This document shows positions 18,094-26,747 of a DNA stretch of 64,000 bases, piece by piece. A model generated the notes under the pieces. That model saw only the letters and a list, made by a program, of their open reading frames with translations. It was not told the origin of the DNA and did no database searches. The translations under genes were made by a program, and so were the position numbers. Positions within the stretch are counted from its first letter, which is position 1. Every line of letters starts with the position of its first letter. Origin of the DNA: DASUFZ01 sp035541475 (GTDB lineage Bacteria; Myxococcota_A; UBA9160; SMWR01); assembly GCA_035541475.1 (NCBI GenBank), contig DATKND010000007.1:62001-126000 (forward strand). Direction: 5' to 3'.

Positions 18094-20811
18094 ATGAGTT
18101 CCGACACGGCGGGGCGCTCGCGCGGACACTGGTTCCTGCGCCTGCTGATGCTCTCGGCCGCACTGCTCGTGCTCGGCGGCGCGGCCGGGATGGCGGGGTT
18201 CTACTTCGCCTTCCTGCGCGACCTGCCCGACCTCCGCAGCGTTTCCGACTACCGCCCGCCGGTGGTGAGCATCGTCCTCGATCGAAACGGACGTCCAATC
18301 GGGGAGTTCTCGAGGGAGCGCCGCCGCCTCACGCCGCTCGAGCAGATCCCGCGCCACGTCGTGATGGCGTTCGTCTCCGGCGAGGACAAGTCGTTCTTCG
18401 AGCACGGCGGCATCGACTTCCAGGCGATCCTGCGGGCGGCCTGGTCGAACGTGATGGCCGGCGAGACCGTCGGCGGCGCCAGCACGATCACGCAGCAGAC
18501 CGTGAAGGCGCTGCTGCTCTCTCCCGAGCGCACCTATCGTCGCAAGATCCGCGAGGTGATCCTCGCTCGGCGCATCGAGCAGCACTTCTCGAAGGACGAG
18601 ATCCTCTACCTCTACCTGAACCAGATCTACTTCGGTCACGGCGCGTACGGCATCGGCGAGGCCGCGCGCACCTACTTCGGCAAGGAAGTGTCGGACCTCA
18701 GTGTCTCCGAGGGCGCGCTGCTCGCGGGGTTGCCGAAGGCGCCGTCGCGCTATTCGCCCTTCGAGAATCCGACGCGCGCCGATCAGCGCCGACGCTACGT
18801 GCTCGCGCGCATGCGCGAGGACGGCGTGATCGACGAGCCGACCTATCGCGCGGCGGTCGCCGAGCAGCCGAAGCTCGCCAGCGGCAAGTGGCTGGACGAC
18901 TACGCGGACGCCGCCTACTTCGACGAGGAGGTGCGCCGCCATCTCTTCGAGGTGCTCGGCGGCGAGACCGTGCTCGCGGGCGGCTTGCGCATCGAGACCA
19001 CGCTCGACACCGACCTCCAGAAGGCCGCGGTGAAGTCGCTGCGAGAAGGGCTCGAGGAGCTCGACCATCGCCAGGGCTACCGGGGGCCCGGGCGCCGCGT
19101 CGAGCCGGCAAAGATCCGAGAGAGCCTGCAAGCGCTCGCGGTGGAGAACGGCCTCGCGCCGCCGGCCGACAAGCCGGATTCGGGGGAGTCGGCCGAGTCG
19201 CACGAGAGCGCGTCGGCCGAAGCGCCGCACCCCGACGACACCGCCGCACCGCGGGCGCCGCTCGTCGACGCCGCGCTCGACCCGGCCGCGCGCGTGCGCG
19301 CTCGCTTCGACGCGCAGGGGCCGCTCTCCGGCGTCGTGCTCTCCGTCGACGACAAGGCAGGCGTGGCGCGCGTCGCCTTCGGGCCGGGCGTCGAAGCGGA
19401 GGTCCACCTCGAGGACGTGAACTGGGCGCGGCCGGTCGACCCGGACCGCGAGCCCTACACCATTTCGCGCATCGGCGAGGCGTTCCGGCGCGGCGACGTC
19501 GCGCGCTTCGCACCGCTCCCGCCGGCGGCCGCAGAGCCCGCGGACGCGAAGAAGGACGGGAAGAAGGGCGCGCCGCCGCAGGCCGCCGACGAAGGTCCGC
19601 TGCGCGTGCGCCTCGCGCAGACGCCGCTCGTGCAGGGCGCGCTGCTCTCCTTCGACCTCCACGGCGATGTGCTCGCCTTCGTCGGCGGCTACGACTTCGA
19701 GAAGAGCGAGTTCAACCGCGTCACGCAGTCGCGCCGCCAGCCGGGCTCGGCCTTCAAGCCCTTCATCTACGGCGCGGCGCTCGCGCAGGAGGACGCGCAG
19801 GGCCACAAGAAGTACACGCCGGCCTCCATCATCTACGACCGGCCGAAGGTCTACACCGATCAGTACACCGGTCTGGTGTGGAAGCCGAAGAACTACGGAC
19901 GCGAGTTCTACGGACCCATCACCTTCCGCAAGGCGCTCGCCAAGTCGATCAACACGGCGGCCGTGCACCTCTCCGAGGAGGTCGGCATGGGCGAGGTGAT
20001 CCGCTACGCGCGCAAGCTCGGGATCGAGTCGCCGATCGAGCCGACGCTCGCGACGGCGCTCGGCACGAGCGGCTTCTCGCTGCTCGAGCTGACGCGCGGC
20101 TACGCCGTGTTCGTGAACGGCGGCCGCCGCCTGGTGCCGCGCTACATCACGCGCGTCACCGACCGCGACGGCAACGTGCTGCTCGAGCGCGTCGCGCTCG
20201 GCACCGACCTCGAGGCCACGCCGCCTCCCGAGGCGACCGCGACGGCCGACGGCGCCCCGCCGGCCGACCCGATGCAGGTGATCCCGCCGGGCGACGCGTA
20301 TCTGATGGTCGACCTGCTGCGCGCGGTCGTGCTCGAGGGCACGGGCGTGAAGCTGCGCGCGCTCGGCCGCCCCGTGGCCGGCAAGACCGGCACCACGAAC
20401 GACCAGGCCGACGCCTGGTTCGTCGGCTTCTCGCCGGACATCGTGACCGGCGTGTGGGTCGGCTACGACGTCGCGCGCTTCCTCGGTCCGGGGGAGACGG
20501 GCGCGCACGCCGCCGCGCCGATCTGGATGGACTACATGCGCGTCGCGATGGCGGATCGACCGGATCGCGACTTCTCGCCGCCCGACTCGATCGTGTTCGC
20601 GCGCATCGACCGCGAGAGCGGGCTGCTCTCGGACGGCGACGGCCCCGACACCGTCTTCCAGTCCTTCCTCGCCGGCACCGAGCCGACGGAGACGGCCGAC
20701 GCGCAGCGCCATACCTCCGAGGCGCTCCAGGAGCTGCGCGAGGACTCGCTCTCGAGCGGCGAGGGCGAGGACAGCTCGCTGCGCGTGATGCAGAACAACG
20801 ACGAGCTCTAG
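18094..20811 (+). CDS. mrcA: Penicillin-binding protein 1A (bifunctional transglycosylase/transpeptidase)
   Basis: An inner-membrane, periplasm-facing enzyme that polymerises and cross-links peptidoglycan. It has 905 residues: a membrane anchor (about 14-40), then a GT51 domain with catalytic E97 in SGEDKSFFEH and the GGASTITQQ motif. An OB-like insertion preceded by an acidic, Ala/Pro-rich linker (about 350-400) comes next. The transpeptidase domain has S552-x-x-K555 in PGSAFKP, SIN at 618-620 and KTGTT at 764-768. The C-terminus is acidic. All catalytic residues are present. The start is ATG with GGAGAGACG upstream. Confidence 0.95.
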   Translation: MSSDTAGRSRGHWFLRLLMLSAALLVLGGAAGMAGFYFAFLRDLPDLRSVSDYRPPVVSIVLDRNGRPIGEFSRERRRLTPLEQIPRHVVMAFVSGEDKSFFEHGGIDFQAILRAAWSNVMAGETVGGASTITQQTVKALLLSPERTYRRKIREVILARRIEQHFSKDEILYLYLNQIYFGHGAYGIGEAARTYFGKEVSDLSVSEGALLAGLPKAPSRYSPFENPTRADQRRRYVLARMREDGVIDEPTYRAAVAEQPKLASGKWLDDYADAAYFDEEVRRHLFEVLGGETVLAGGLRIETTLDTDLQKAAVKSLREGLEELDHRQGYRGPGRRVEPAKIRESLQALAVENGLAPPADKPDSGESAESHESASAEAPHPDDTAAPRAPLVDAALDPAARVRARFDAQGPLSGVVLSVDDKAGVARVAFGPGVEAEVHLEDVNWARPVDPDREPYTISRIGEAFRRGDVARFAPLPPAAAEPADAKKDGKKGAPPQAADEGPLRVRLAQTPLVQGALLSFDLHGDVLAFVGGYDFEKSEFNRVTQSRRQPGSAFKPFIYGAALAQEDAQGHKKYTPASIIYDRPKVYTDQYTGLVWKPKNYGREFYGPITFRKALAKSINTAAVHLSEEVGMGEVIRYARKLGIESPIEPTLATALGTSGFSLLELTRGYAVFVNGGRRLVPRYITRVTDRDGNVLLERVALGTDLEATPPPEATATADGAPPADPMQVIPPGDAYLMVDLLRAVVLEGTGVKLRALGRPVAGKTGTTNDQADAWFVGFSPDIVTGVWVGYDVARFLGPGETGAHAAAPIWMDYMRVAMADRPDRDFSPPDSIVFARIDRESGLLSDGDGPDTVFQSFLAGTEPTETADAQRHTSEALQELREDSLSSGEGEDSSLRVMQNNDEL

Positions 20812-20868
20812 AGAGATCGCGCTCGTCGCGACGGCGTCGCGCCCGTCTGTCTGCTAGTCAACTCCGCC

Positions 20869-22113
20869 GTGGGGGGAGACTCGGGCGAGTCGAAGGGTGC
20901 GTCCTCGCGGCGCGGCCGCCTGCGCGGGGTGCCGAGGACTGCTCGCGCGGAGCGCGCGGCAGCGCGCCCCGATCTCGCTTCGCTCCAGCCGCCCGGGCTG
21001 ATCGCGCGAGCGACGCTCCAGGACCTCCAGCGACTCCTTTCCGTGACGACCCAGCGCCTGCGCGCGCTCTGCGCCTGCGAGCACGTCGCGGCCTGGGCGC
21101 TCCGTCCCGACGGCAGCCCCTACCTCGCGAGCGCGGACTGGAGCGGCGATCCGCCGACCGAGCCCGACGCCGCCGCGTTCGCGCAGGTCGCGGGGCTGCC
21201 GGCCGCGACGCACCTCTCGGCACCCGACGCGAGCTCCGAGCAGCGCGAGCTCGCGCGCATGCTGCGCTGTGACGCCGCGGTGCCGGTGCGCAGCGAGCCC
21301 GGTGCGCTCGCGGCGCTCGTGCTCGCGGGCGACGTGCGACCCCGCACGCTCGCGGCTCTCGACGCCGCGGCGCGTCGGCTCGAGGGTCCGCTCGCGGTGG
21401 CGCTCGCCCTCGGCCGCCTCGAGCGCCTCGACGAGTCGGTGCGGCGCCTCGATCGCCTGGCCGCGCTCGGTGCGCTCGCGGCGGAGATCGCGCACGAGGT
21501 GCGAAGCCCGCTCGCGACGCTCCAGACCTTCCTGCAGCTCCTGCCCGAGCGCCGCGAGGATCCGGAGTTCCTCACGCGCTACGTCGACGTCGTGATGGGC
21601 GAACTCCGCCGCATGGATCGTCTGCTCGACCGCATCGTCGAGACGGCGCGCCCGGCGCGCGAGAACGACGTCGCATCGGCCGAGGTCGCCCCGAGCCTCG
21701 AAGCGGTCGGCGAGCTGCTGCGCCCGCGCGCGGTCGCGCGCGGCGTGACCTTGACGCTCGACGCGCGGGCCGGGGTCCGCGTGCCGCTCTCCGAGGACGC
21801 GCTCCGCCAGGTGCTGCTGAATCTCGTGCAGAACGCGATCGATGCGACACCGGCAGGAGGCGCCGTCAGCGCGCGTGCCGCCGCGAGCGGAGGCCATGTC
21901 GCGCTTCGCGTGTCCGACCAGGGACCGGGCATCCCACCGACCTTGCACGAGCGCATCTTCGAGCCGTTCTTCACCACGCGGCCCGAGCGCGCGGGCGGAC
22001 TCGGGCTCGCGATCACGCGCCGCATCGTCGAGGAATCGGGCGGCGCGATCGAGATCGAATCCGCGCCGGGCGGGGGCTCGCAGTTCCGCGTCAGGCTGCC
22101 CTGCGCGACCTGA
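20869..22113 (+). CDS. Sensor histidine kinase (HisKA/HATPase_c, NtrB-like)
   Basis: A 414-residue soluble kinase with no membrane helix. The N-terminal 180 residues resemble a GAF-type sensor but are weakly defined. A coiled segment leads to the H-box ALAAEIAHEVRSPLATL with H209. The ATPase domain shows N-box NLVQNAIDATP, G1 SDQGPGIP, F-box FEPFFTT and G2 GGLGLAI. The GTG start follows the PBP1A gene by 57 nt. No regulator gene is adjacent; the sigma54 activator 4.5 kb away is a possible but unproven partner. Its stop abuts the convergent hydrolase stop in a TGATCA palindrome. Confidence 0.9.
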   Translation: MGGDSGESKGASSRRGRLRGVPRTARAERAAARPDLASLQPPGLIARATLQDLQRLLSVTTQRLRALCACEHVAAWALRPDGSPYLASADWSGDPPTEPDAAAFAQVAGLPAATHLSAPDASSEQRELARMLRCDAAVPVRSEPGALAALVLAGDVRPRTLAALDAAARRLEGPLAVALALGRLERLDESVRRLDRLAALGALAAEIAHEVRSPLATLQTFLQLLPERREDPEFLTRYVDVVMGELRRMDRLLDRIVETARPARENDVASAEVAPSLEAVGELLRPRAVARGVTLTLDARAGVRVPLSEDALRQVLLNLVQNAIDATPAGGAVSARAAASGGHVALRVSDQGPGIPPTLHERIFEPFFTTRPERAGGLGLAITRRIVEESGGAIEIESAPGGGSQFRVRLPCAT

Positions 22114-22746
22114 TCAGGCGAGCCAGGCGGAGATCGTCTTCGAGATGTCGGCGAGCCCCTTGCCGAAGAAATGGTCGGCCTCGGGGATCACCTCGAGCGT
22201 GACGCGCGAAGAGCCGGCCAGCCGCTCGGAGAGCGCCGCCGGCGGCGCGTACTCGTCGTGCTCGCCGGCCAGCACGAGCGCGCTGCCGCGGAAGGCCGAC
22301 AGCGCGGCGGTGTCGAGCCAGGCGGCCGGCGGCGACACCAGCACGAGGCGGCGAACGCGCGGCGAGGAAGCGGCCGCGCGCAGCGCAGCGGCCGCGCCGA
22401 ACGAGTAGCCCGCGGCCAGCAGAGGCCCCGGCACGCTCTCGGCGAGGTGCGTGAGCGCGGCGGCGTAGTCGACGTCGGCATCGGCGGCCTCGCCCGACGG
22501 CGTTCCCGAGCTCGCGCCGACGCCGCGCCACTCGAAGCGCAAGATCGCGTAGCCGGCGCGCTGGCAGGCCCAGGCGATCTCGCCGACTACCGGCGACGTC
22601 ATGCTGCCGCCGTAGAGCGGGTGCGGCGGCGCGATCAGCGCGCCCGCGCCGACGGCGTCGTCGCCGCGGATGAAGATGCCCTCGAGCACGAGATCCTCGC
22701 GCCCGGGCACTGCGATCACCGTCGCCTTCTCCTCGAGCCTCGCCAT
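22114..22746 (-). CDS. Alpha/beta hydrolase
   Basis: A 210-residue cytosolic serine hydrolase. The nucleophile elbow is GYSFGAAAA (G-x-S-x-G), the acid is probably in GEHDEYAPP and the histidine in EADHFF. The early APPHPLYGGSM segment and the RFEWRGVGASSG oxyanion strand match the family of short lipase/esterase-like hydrolases related to COG2945. The substrate is unknown. The internal ATG at 22746 is preferred over the upstream one because the fold begins there. It is divergent from nth. Confidence 0.85.
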   Translation of the reverse strand: MARLEEKATVIAVPGREDLVLEGIFIRGDDAVGAGALIAPPHPLYGGSMTSPVVGEIAWACQRAGYAILRFEWRGVGASSGTPSGEAADADVDYAAALTHLAESVPGPLLAAGYSFGAAAALRAAASSPRVRRLVLVSPPAAWLDTAALSAFRGSALVLAGEHDEYAPPAALSERLAGSSRVTLEVIPEADHFFGKGLADISKTISAWLA

Positions 22747-22811
22747 GCAGAGCCTCCGCGTCGTTCGAGCGCGAGGTGTTAGGTTACCGTGACGCGACGC
22801 CAAGGAGACGC

Positions 22812-23480
22812 ATGCCTCGGGAGACTCGGACGCAGCGGGCCCGGCGCGCGCTCCGCATCGTGCGGGCGCTGGCGCAGGCGTACCCCGACGCGGCCTGCGC
22901 GCTGCATTTCGACACGCCCTTCCAGCTCCTCGTCGCGACGATCCTCTCCGCGCAGTGCACGGACGCCAAGGTCAACGAGGTGACGCGCATGCTCTTCCGC
23001 CGCTTCGGCACGCCGCGGGCGCTGGCCGAGGCCGACCCCGTGGAGATCGAGGCGATCGTGCGCCCGACCGGCTTCTACCGGCAGAAGACGAAGTCGATCC
23101 TCGCGACCGCGTGCGAGCTGGTCGAGAAGCACGCGGGGACGGTGCCGAAGACGCTCGAGGAGCTGACGAAGCTTCGCGGCGTTGCGCGCAAGACGGCCAA
23201 CGTCGTGCTCGGCACTGCCTTCGGCATCCCGGGGATCGCGGTCGACACGCACATGACGCGCGTGAACCAGCGCCTGCGCCTCACGGAGAGCGACGACCCG
23301 GTCCGGATCGAGCGCGATCTGATGGAGCTCGTTCCCGAAGCCGAGTGGACGCAGTACACGCACCGCGTGATCCACCACGGACGCGTCTGCTGCACGGCGC
23401 GCGCGCCTCGCTGCGACGGCTGTCCGCTGCGCCGCGACTGCCCGTGGCCCACTTCGCGCGCCTCGCGCGCGCGGAGCTGA
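22812..23480 (+). CDS. nth: Endonuclease III (DNA glycosylase/AP lyase)
   Basis: Base-excision repair enzyme for oxidised pyrimidines. The 222-residue protein has the helix-hairpin-helix with catalytic lysine (LRGVARKTANVVLG) and the catalytic aspartate in AVDTHMTRV. Its C-terminal [4Fe-4S] loop has the pattern C-x6-C-x2-C-x5-C (CTARAPRCDGCPLRRDC). ATG 22812 is chosen over an upstream in-frame ATG because AAGGAG lies at 22802-22807. The nudix gene follows with a single-base gap, forming a short repair/clean-up operon. Confidence 0.95.
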   Translation: MPRETRTQRARRALRIVRALAQAYPDAACALHFDTPFQLLVATILSAQCTDAKVNEVTRMLFRRFGTPRALAEADPVEIEAIVRPTGFYRQKTKSILATACELVEKHAGTVPKTLEELTKLRGVARKTANVVLGTAFGIPGIAVDTHMTRVNQRLRLTESDDPVRIERDLMELVPEAEWTQYTHRVIHHGRVCCTARAPRCDGCPLRRDCPWPTSRASRARS

Positions 23481-23481
23481 C

Positions 23482-23985
23482 TTGGGACGCTTCCACCTGA
23501 CCGTCGTGCACGAGCGGGTCCGGCTCCCGAACGGACGCCTGGTCGAGCTCGACATCGTGCGGCATCCGGGCGCCTCCGCGATCGTGCCCTTCGTCTCGGT
23601 GGACGAGGTGCTCCTGATCCGGCAGTTCCGCCATGCGGCCGGCGGCGCGATCCTCGAGGTGCCGGCCGGCAAGCTCGACCCGGGCGACACGCCCGAGACC
23701 TGCGCCACGCGCGAGCTCGAGGAGGAGGCCGGTCGCCGCGCGCGCCGCCTCGAGAAGCTCGGCTCGATCCTCACCACGCCCGGATTCACGGACGAGGTGA
23801 TCCACCTCTTCGCCGCCTTCGATCTCGAGCCCGTGCCGACACGCCACGAGCACGACGAGGTGATCGAGCTCGTGCCGATGCGCCTCTCGCACGCGCTCGA
23901 CCTGGTCTGGCAAGGCGCGATGCGGGATGCGAAGAGCGCGCTCGCGCTGCTGTTCGCGGCGCGCCACGTCGGTCACCTGCGGTGA
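23482..23985 (+). CDS. Nudix hydrolase (ADP-ribose pyrophosphatase-like)
   Basis: A 167-residue cytosolic pyrophosphatase for nucleoside diphosphate-linked substrates. The Nudix box G-x5-E-x7-R-E-x2-E-E is present as GKLDPGDTPETCATRELEEE. The preceding EVPAG and following TTPGFTDEVIHLFAA are typical of ADP-sugar pyrophosphatases. The start is TTG directly after the nth stop, and the stop overlaps the next gene's GTG by 4 nt, so nth-nudix-LLM are coupled. Confidence 0.9.
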   Translation: MGRFHLTVVHERVRLPNGRLVELDIVRHPGASAIVPFVSVDEVLLIRQFRHAAGGAILEVPAGKLDPGDTPETCATRELEEEAGRRARRLEKLGSILTTPGFTDEVIHLFAAFDLEPVPTRHEHDEVIELVPMRLSHALDLVWQGAMRDAKSALALLFAARHVGHLR

Positions 23986-24917
23986 AGCTCGGCGTCGCGT
24001 TCGGCTGGCACAGCCTGACGTGGGAGGAGCTTCGCGATTGCGTGCGCCACGCCGAGTCGCTGGGCTTCGACACCGCCTACGTCGACGGCGACGTCTCGAT
24101 GCTCGGCTCGCGCGGCGAAGCCGACGTGCTCGACGGCTGGAGCGTGCAGCTCGCGCTGCTCGCGGCGACGACGCGCATCCGCATCGCGTCGATCCGGCTG
24201 GTCCACCACTGGAACGCGGCGCGGCTCGCGCAGGCGACCGCGACCGCCGAGCGCATCTTCCCGGGGCGCTCGCATCTGTTTGCTTCGATCGGCGAGCGCC
24301 CGGAGGACGTGCGCTTCGGGCTGCCGTTGCTCTCGCCGGTCGAGCGCGTCGAGTGGCTCGACGAGAGCCTCGACGCGGTGCGCGCGCTCTGGCGCGGTGG
24401 AGACGTCACGCGCAAGGGCCGCTTCGTCTCGCTCGATCGCGCGCGCCTGCGGCCGACGCCGCCGGGCGGCGCGCTGCCGGTCGAGATCGGGGCGCGGCGG
24501 CACCGGCTGCTGCGCGTGGTCGCGCGTCATGCCGACGTATGGAACATCAACCTGCCGCCCGTCGCGTCGCGGGTCGCGCGCGCCTCGGCAGAGCTGGCGA
24601 GCGCCTGCGAGGATGTCGACCGGGACCCGGCGCAGATCCGGCGGCGCATGCTGGTCTTCGCTCGCGTGCAGGCGCGCCCGGACCCCGACGCGGCGCTGCT
24701 CGAGTTCCGCCGGCTGAATCCCTGGTTCGCGGACATCCCGGACGCCGAGGTGGCGCCGTCGCTGGCGGTCGGTGACGCGGCCGCCTGCCGCACGCGCCTC
24801 GCGGAGTCGACCCTTCCGCTCGGGCTGGAGCTCCCGATCCTCGACCTCACCGGCGCCGACGCCGCTACCACCCGCGTCACGCTCGACGCCTTCCCCGAAG
24901 GGATTTTCGTTGACTGA
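23982..24917 (+). CDS. LLM-class (luciferase-like) flavin oxidoreductase
   Basis: A 311-residue TIM-barrel flavin or F420-dependent oxidoreductase. Recognisable points are the N-terminal KLGVAFGWHSLTWEE strand, the barrel helix HAESLGFDTAYVDGD, ATTRIRIASIRL, and the PVEIGARRHRLLRVVARHADVWN segment near the cofactor phosphate site. The substrate is unknown. The GTG start overlaps the nudix stop (GTGA). A second LLM gene lies at 35101; the two are only distantly alike. Confidence 0.82.
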   Translation: MKLGVAFGWHSLTWEELRDCVRHAESLGFDTAYVDGDVSMLGSRGEADVLDGWSVQLALLAATTRIRIASIRLVHHWNAARLAQATATAERIFPGRSHLFASIGERPEDVRFGLPLLSPVERVEWLDESLDAVRALWRGGDVTRKGRFVSLDRARLRPTPPGGALPVEIGARRHRLLRVVARHADVWNINLPPVASRVARASAELASACEDVDRDPAQIRRRMLVFARVQARPDPDAALLEFRRLNPWFADIPDAEVAPSLAVGDAAACRTRLAESTLPLGLELPILDLTGADAATTRVTLDAFPEGIFVD

Positions 24918-25068
24918 CCGAATCCATCCCGTAAGCTGACCGTTGTTTCGCGGGACGCGCCCTCCCGCCAGCCTTCGGAGCGAGTCGGTCGCCATCGCGT
25001 GTCGATGCGACGCTGCCCTCGAGCAGCAGCCGGAAAATCTTCCGCCGGCTCCAGAGGAGGCGAGGCGA

Positions 25069-25827
25069 GTGTACGGACGCGGTTATGGCTCTTCGGGCAT
25101 GGGGTTCGGCCCGTCCTTCACGCCTCCGATCATCCTCAATCTGGTGATCGCGAACACGGCCGTGTTCCTGCTGCAGTCCGTGATGCAGCACGGTTTCGAC
25201 GTGATCGCTTCCGTCACGCCGATGCTCGTGTGGCAGCACGGCTTCCTGTGGCAGCCCTTCACGTACATGTGGCTGCACGGGAATCTGCTGCACCTCGTCT
25301 TCAACATGATCGCGCTGTGGATGTTCGGCTCGACGCTCGCGATGGCCTGGGGTCCGCAGCGCTTCCTGCGCTTCTACCTGCTGTGCGGTGTCGGCGCCGG
25401 ATTCGTGATCGCGACGGTTCCGTACCTCTTCTATGCGATCGGCTTCGGCGGCGAGATCGCGATCCCGACGCTCGGCGCATCGGGCGCGATCTACGGCGTG
25501 TTGCTGGCCTACTCGCTCACGTGGCCCGACCGGACGATCGCGCTGCTGTTTCCGCCGGTCGCGTTCCGCGCGATCTGGATGATCCCCATCTTCTTCGTGA
25601 TGAACCTGATGGCCGGCGGCAACGTGAGCAACGTGGGTCACCTCGGCGGCGTGCTGGCCGGGTGGATCTACATGCGCTGGCACGGCGACGCGGCCGCCCA
25701 CCGGATCAGCTGGGGGCAGCTCAAGTTCCGCCTCAAGCGCTGGCAGATGCGGCGGAAGCTCCGCGCGGTGCAGTACCAGCAGTGGGAAGAGCAGCGCCGG
25801 CGCGAGCACGACAGGCGGTACCACTAG
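25069..25827 (+). CDS. Rhomboid family intramembrane serine protease
   Basis: A 252-residue six-helix membrane protease. The helix 2 motif HGNLLHLVFNM, the catalytic serine in GASGAIYG and the catalytic histidine in VGHLGG are all present, so it should be active. A basic cytosolic tail (about 215-252) follows. The GTG start at 25069 is chosen because GAGGAGG ends 9 nt upstream; a longer reading frame to 24943 contains no plausible site. The downstream DUF4097 gene starts 4 nt after the stop and could share the transcript. Confidence 0.9.
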   Translation: MYGRGYGSSGMGFGPSFTPPIILNLVIANTAVFLLQSVMQHGFDVIASVTPMLVWQHGFLWQPFTYMWLHGNLLHLVFNMIALWMFGSTLAMAWGPQRFLRFYLLCGVGAGFVIATVPYLFYAIGFGGEIAIPTLGASGAIYGVLLAYSLTWPDRTIALLFPPVAFRAIWMIPIFFVMNLMAGGNVSNVGHLGGVLAGWIYMRWHGDAAAHRISWGQLKFRLKRWQMRRKLRAVQYQQWEEQRRREHDRRYH

Positions 25828-25831
25828 CTCC

Positions 25832-26722
25832 ATGCGATCGCGACGCGGCGAACCCTGCTCCGACGACGAGCACCAGCGAGGCGGCTTCACCGGCTTCCTG
25901 CGCGGCCTCATCTCCGGCATTCCGTGGAGCGAGCGAGCCGCGCGCGAGGAGACGGTTCACGTCGAGGCTCCGCAGGGCGGCGGGCTCCGTGTCCACAACT
26001 CGAACGGCAAGACGCGCATCACCGGCGAGGACCGGCCGGACATCCAGGTGACCGCTTTCAAGATGGCGCGCGCCAGCTCGCAGCAGGCCGCCGAGGAGCT
26101 GCTCGACGACATCGAGCTGCGCTTCACCGAGCTACCGGAAGGTCTCGAGCTCGAGATCGAGATCCCGCGGCGAGGCCATCACCGCGGCGCCGCCAACCTC
26201 TGCATCAAGCTCCCGCGCGACATGCACGTGTCGGTGTCGGCGGCCAACGGCCGCGTCGACGTCGAGGGCTTGCACGGCGCGGTCGAGATCAAGTCGTCGA
26301 ACGGCTCGGCCACCATCACCGAGGTCGTGGGCGACGTGCAGGTCGCGACCTCGAACGCGAAGGTCCACTGCGCCAGCACCCGCGGCCGCCTGCGCGCGCG
26401 CTCCTCGAACGGGAAGATCGAGATCGAGGGGCACTCCGGCGCGGTCGACGCCTCGACCTCGAACGGCGTGATCCGCGCGAAGCTCGACGCGCTCGGCAAG
26501 GAGGGCGTGCAGCTCGCGACGAGCAACGGCCGCATCGTGCTCGATCTGCCGGAGTCGGTCGACGCCGAGCTCGACATCCGCGTCGACAACGGGATGATCC
26601 GCAACGAGCGCCCGCTCGGCCGCGGCTCGAAGGAGACGCAGGGCCGTGTGGTCGGCCAGCTCGGCCACGGCGGGCCGCTGATCAAGCTCCGCACGTCGAA
26701 CGGAGTGATCTCCGTACATTGA
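25832..26722 (+). CDS. DUF4097-type beta-helix repeat protein
   Basis: A 296-residue protein made mostly of short beta-strand turns. The phrase S-N-G (or A-N-G, D-N-G) recurs at least eight times at intervals of about 18-25 residues, for example HNSNGKTRI, SSNGSATI, SSNGKIEI, TSNGVIRA and TSNGRIVL. This is the pattern of the DUF4097/adhesin-like right-handed beta-helix family, often linked to envelope stress loci. No signal peptide is visible, so it is probably cytosolic or tethered. Function unknown. It follows the rhomboid gene closely and ends at a strong terminator. Confidence 0.85.
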   Translation: MRSRRGEPCSDDEHQRGGFTGFLRGLISGIPWSERAAREETVHVEAPQGGGLRVHNSNGKTRITGEDRPDIQVTAFKMARASSQQAAEELLDDIELRFTELPEGLELEIEIPRRGHHRGAANLCIKLPRDMHVSVSAANGRVDVEGLHGAVEIKSSNGSATITEVVGDVQVATSNAKVHCASTRGRLRARSSNGKIEIEGHSGAVDASTSNGVIRAKLDALGKEGVQLATSNGRIVLDLPESVDAELDIRVDNGMIRNERPLGRGSKETQGRVVGQLGHGGPLIKLRTSNGVISVH

Positions 26723-26723
26723 G

Positions 26724-26746
26724 GAGCGCGGCCGGAGGCCGCGCTC
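26724..26746. terminator. Bidirectional terminator hairpin between convergent genes
   Basis: GAGCGCGGCC (26724-26733) pairs with GGCCGCGCTC (26737-26746) around a GGA loop, a perfect 10-bp stem. On the plus strand it is followed by TTCATTT, a short U-rich run. It lies between the stops of the DUF4097 gene and gspB, and can serve both. Confidence 0.8.
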
Positions 26747-26747
26747 T

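Noticed and set aside
17943..21272. A 1109-codon frame over the PBP1A and kinase genes, and a 900-codon frame on the other strand
   Set aside because: They are shadow frames of the intact PBP1A and kinase genes, with low-complexity Arg/Ala composition.
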